A stretch of DNA of 64,000 nt from Acanthochromis polyacanthus (taxonomy: Eukaryota; Chordata; Actinopteri; Pomacentridae): NCBI RefSeq assembly GCF_021347895.1, contig NC_067120.1, positions 23,545,361 to 23,609,360 of the forward strand. The letters are read 5' to 3'. A program made the translations under genes and the position numbers. The stretch's first letter is position 1. Each line of letters begins with the position of its first letter. Under the pieces are notes generated by a model. It was given only the letters and a program-made list of their open reading frames with translations, ran no database searches and had not been told where the DNA came from. Positions 60,935 through 64,000 of the stretch are shown in pieces.

Positions 60935-61451
60935 ACAGAAAACTCTTAATCTGGGAAGCAAGGGGAACTAACAGAATGGAGAACTAACTGAATTGAACTA
61001 AGGACGGACCCGAAGGCCGAGGTAAAAACTAAACACAAATCTAAACTAACCAAGGAAGGGAACTCACTGGAAATTCCGGAAAACAGGGGAAAGGGAGCAG
61101 AGGGAGCCGGAGATGAGGGGCGCAACGATGGCTGAGGAGCAGATTGTCCAAGCGCAGACGGAGGTGAGAAAGCGGAGCCGGCAAGGTAATTTAACTGAGT
61201 GAAGTGGAGTCCAGGTAATGGCGAGCATATGGTGAGAAGCATGAAACAGAGTCCAAACAACGAAGTGTATGTGGCGACATGCGGTTTGTAGAGTCCAGTG
61301 TGCAGCGTACAGAGTGCAATAATCCAGCGGTGAGTCGTGAAGTGAGTCAGGCTTTTATGCTGCCCTGATTACTGATGGAGAGCAGCCGCGCTCTGTCACA
61401 GCCGCTAGTGATTAGGCTGATTGCCGAGTAGGAGAGGGAGGAATCATGACA
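60826..61451 (-). mobile_element. Solo LTR (626 bp) in the P-like intron
   Basis: Perfect 5-bp target duplication ATGAT (60,821-60,825; 61,452-61,456). It starts TGTTATGATC and ends ATCATGACA, giving the TG...CA termini with short inverted repeats expected of an LTR. Minus orientation is favoured by a TATA-like 'gcataaaagc' (61,351-61,360). There is no internal retroviral-type coding sequence, so it is a recombination-derived solo LTR, probably Ty3/gypsy or BEL-type. The class is uncertain. Confidence 0.8.
60904..60931. repeat. (AT)n microsatellite inside the solo LTR
   Basis: About 14 AT units. Confidence 0.97.
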
Positions 61452-61807
61452 ATGATATTGCATGTTCATCATAAACACAAAAGGTTGTACATAACCTTAC
61501 ACATACCTTCACAGATGTTTGAGTGGTAAAGCTCTGAAATTTACTGTAGTACAAAGCAGACCTACGGAAATAAGGAAGTCAAGCAAATACTAATACTTGC
61601 ATATTAACTCATTGTACATGCAGTTTAGAAATAAGTACTCTGTTCTCTGTATATTTTGAATAGATGAGTGTTGATTTCAACTATCTGATACCTAATGAAA
61701 CTCTGTAATGATAGTGATTTAGATGCCGATATTTCTTTATAGATGATTGACAGGCTGTTTGACATAATGAATGGACGCAATCCTCGTGCCAAAGGATTCA
61801 AAGCTTC

Positions 61808-62047
61808 TGTTGAGGGGCGTAGAATAACCAGGACTCTCGCAGGTGCTCTTTAGTCTCTTCTCTGGACATATTTATTTTGGAGAGCAAAGTAACTCCGTGG
61901 CAGGACTGTGAACAACAACATTGGCTCTACGCGCCAGGAACAAGTTTTCGTCAGTGAACCTACATCATTTCCTGTATAGTGTGACTTTAAAATAAAAGCC
62001 TCTCTGAATACAGTGAGTAAGAGCGTTATAAAACAAATACTTTAACA
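61808..62047 (-). mobile_element. 3' LTR of a Ty1/copia element (240 bp)
   Basis: On the minus strand it starts TGTTAAAG and ends CCTCAACA (TGTT...AACA termini). It is preceded by a purine tract 'gcgagtgggggtg' (62,046-62,058 on plus), the expected polypurine tract directly upstream of a 3' LTR. The 5 bp on the outer side are GCTTC (61,803-61,807); the partner duplication lies beyond the window. An 'aataaata' word within the LTR could be a polyadenylation signal. Confidence 0.85.
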
Positions 62048-64000
62048 CCCCCACTCGCTGTTAGCTCACTGGGTAACACATTACATAATAGCAATCTCGT
62101 TGCATAAACATTTTCTAATTGCCAAACAATTTTTCTCTGAAATCTCTCAACTTTTGTCTAGTAGCTGGCTTTGTCAACACATCAGCAATCATTTTATCAG
62201 TTGGACAATATTCCAAAATGACCCTTCCAGTAGTCACAACACCTCTGATGAAATGGTACTTCACATCAATGTGTTTACATCTCTGTCTGTTAACAGGATT
62301 CTTTGTTAGTGCGATTGTACCTTGATTGTCTTCGTACACTTTGGTTTTGTATATTCGTAGCTGTCAAGTCCTTGAAGTAGCTGCTCTAAATAAAGACACT
62401 CCTGCATAGCTGAAGCTAAAGCAATATATTCTGCTTCACAGGTAGAAAGCGCTACTGTCTGTTGTTTCCTTGTTTTCCATGAAATAAGTGAACTTTCATT
62501 ACTTAGACTGGCACAATATCCTGATGTACTTCGTCTGTCCATCTCATTTGATGCCCAACTTGCATCACAGTAAATTTTTAGACCAAGTTTTTCTGCTGTG
62601 TTCTTTTTGAAATACAGTCCTTGTTCAGCTGTACCTTTAAGATATCGAAATACATGCTTTACTGTATTCCAATGTTCCACAGTAGGTTCACTGAAGTTTT
62701 GAGATAGTTTACTGACAATAAATTAATGTCAGGTCTAGTGCATGTGGACAAGTAAATTAAACTTCCCACTGCTTCTCTGTACTGTCTTGGTTGTTTCAAC
62801 TTTTCTGCATCTTCTGTGTAATCAAGTTTTGGTTCACAAGGAGTTCCTCTCGGTTTGCAGTTTTGCATTTCAAACCTTTCTAATATCTTTTTAACATATC
62901 TCTCTTGTGACATTTTGACCTGTCCATTTGTTTGTTCAAAATCGATTCCTAAGAAATGTTTAAGTATTTCTAAGTCTTTCATTTTGAATCTCTGAGTTAG
63001 CATTCTCTTTACATTAAACATTGCTTTTTCATTATTAGCAGCTAGAATAAGGTCATCTACCCATACAATGAGGATTACCTTTTCACCATGTTGTTCCTTA
63101 GTATACACACAATGATCTGCACTATTTTGCACAAAACCATTTTCACATAAGTATGAGTGTAATACTGCATTCCAGTTTCTCCCTGACTGCTTGAGTCCAT
63201 ACAAAGACTTCTTCAATCTACATACCAGTTTTTCACCTGTTTTTGACCTTTTCTCATAACCTTGAGGTTGCTCTATGTAGATCTCACAGTCAATGGGTGC
63301 GTGAAGATACGCTGTCCTGACGTCCATCTGATGCAGGATCAGATCCTCCTGCACTGCCTTCTGCATGACAACTCTGACACTTGTCATGTCAGCTGTGGGT
63401 GAGAATGTCTCATCATAGTCTGTTCCGGACTTCTGGTTGTATCCTTTGGCTACAAATCTTGCCTTGTACTTGTTCGAACCATCTATGTCCACTTTAACTG
63501 CATAGACCCATCGTCCTCCCAGTACTTGTTTACTTGGTGGTAATTGGGTTAGCTGAAAAGTCTCATTCTCCTCCAGTGAATGCATCTCCTCGTCCATGGC
63601 GCTTTTCCACTGTCTTGACTTGGATGATGTCACTGCTTCATCATAAGTCTTTGGTATGTCACACACTGCTCGGTAACAAAAATCCACACAGGTTTGTAAT
63701 TTGTCTATTGAGTCCTCTGTCTCAAAATCTTGTAAATATACTGGTTTTTGTTTTGTTCTGGGTGGATTTCTCCTCTTTACAGTTTCAGCATTAGCTTCTA
63801 CTGACTCAGCTCCTACTTGTTCATTTAAAGCCTGAGAACTGTTTTCTGCAAAGTTTTCGGCTTGAGCTCTCTCATCTTTGTCTTTTGTATCACGAAACTC
63901 ACTGTCTCTGATTGTATTGTCAAATCCTTCAAATGACTCTGCCGTTTGTGTCTCTTTTTCTTTACTTGCTTTAGCTGTGAATTTCACCAACCTATGCTTT
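62048..64000 (-). mobile_element. Internal region of the Ty1/copia element, partial
   Basis: Polypurine tract, a short 3' untranslated stretch and pol, all in the orientation of the adjoining LTR. The element continues past the window end, so its 5' LTR, primer-binding site, gag and integrase cannot be assessed. Confidence 0.88.
62115..63990 (-). pseudogene. Ty1/copia pol: reverse transcriptase and RNase H, frameshifted
   Basis: Minus strand, running off the right edge. From 63,990 the frame has an acidic linker, then the copia reverse transcriptase: 'WKSAMDEEMHSLEENETF', 'KARFVAKGYNQKSGTDYDET', 'MDVRTAYLHAPIDCEIYIEQ', 'LKKSLYGLKQSGRNW' and the catalytic 'WVDDLILAANN' (Y replaced by W in the usual YVDD). 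RNase H follows with 'CDASWASNEMDRRSTSGY', 'STCEAEYIALASA' and 'EDNQGTIAL', and then a stop at about 62,115. The frame shifts near 62,730 and again near 62,345, so pol is broken unless these are sequence errors. Integrase and gag would lie to the right, outside the window. The motif order (reverse transcriptase and RNase H after the integrase linker) is diagnostic of Ty1/copia, a rare class in fish. Confidence 0.92.

Larger units (their letters stand above)
60459..61807 (+). pseudogene. P-element/THAP9-like transposase relic, two exons, truncated
   Basis: Exon A (60,459-60,683) follows an acceptor 'aaaatag'. It encodes 'NHLNDAQKKDGLHAANKIT', 'KHVYFEKHKMRVSLAAQTLS' and 'DCEATAEFIE', the block order of P-element and THAP9 transposases. 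It ends in a phase-0 donor (gag|gtaata). Exon B (61,743-61,807) follows 'tttctttatag' and continues with 'MIDRLFDIMNGRNPRAKGF', the next conserved P-family block, so the splice is supported by homology. The THAP domain and the upstream catalytic exons were not found. The intron is enlarged by a solo LTR, and exon B is cut at 61,807 by a Ty1/copia LTR. P-type transposases are known in fish and as the domesticated THAP9. Nothing indicates that this copy is functional. Confidence 0.82.

Overview
This is a gene-poor, repeat-rich stretch of a ray-finned fish (teleost) nuclear genome. The evidence is one spliced vertebrate gene with GT-AG introns, and a repeat fauna typical of teleosts: Tc1/mariner elements and their MITEs, hAT, TTAA-target DNA transposons, L1 and L2 LINEs, a tRNA-derived SINE, Ty3/gypsy, Ty1/copia, a P-element/THAP9-like relic and long CA microsatellites. 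I cannot name the species. I saw no bacterial features, CRISPR arrays, rRNA, or tRNA genes outside the SINE.

Layout. About 1-46 kb holds no coding exon I can defend. It consists of diffuse AT-rich DNA and transposable elements. The main ones are an internally rearranged hAT element with an exact 8-bp target duplication (3.2-4.7 kb), a ~130-bp near-perfect palindrome (7.5 kb), a SINE plus L2 tail (8.2-9.1 kb) and a Tc1 fossil (12 kb). An L1 ORF2 3' half (21.6-24.2 kb) is split by a 915-bp TTAA-target element whose sister copy lies inverted at 37.1 kb. A second TTAA element sits at 27.4 kb, a Tc1-family transposase relic at 32.9 kb, a TTAA element nested inside a Tc1-type MITE at 34.9-35.6 kb, and a hAT MITE at 42.6 kb.

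About 46.1-53.1 kb, minus strand, is the only cellular gene recognised: a POC1 centriolar WD40 protein, most like poc1b. Ten exons are placed with consistent phases. An eleventh, tentative exon ends the frame early, without the family's usual C-terminal coiled coil. Its introns hold three Tc1-related relics and a LINE tail.

About 53-64 kb is a transposon graveyard. It contains a Tc1-like element with ~214-bp inverted repeats and a broken transposase (55.3-56.7 kb), a Ty3/gypsy pol fossil (57.0-58.4 kb), a dispersed repeat with a CA microsatellite (59.3-59.6 kb), and a two-exon P-element/THAP9-type transposase relic (60.5-61.8 kb). The relic's intron holds a solo LTR with a perfect 5-bp target duplication. 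Its second exon is cut by the 3' LTR of a Ty1/copia element that runs off the right edge.

No set of genes here forms a pathway. The interest lies in the nested-insertion chronology, in the paired TTAA elements that carry a shared exon-like reading frame, and in the odd 3' end of poc1b. Family names come from remembered motif patterns; no database search was run.
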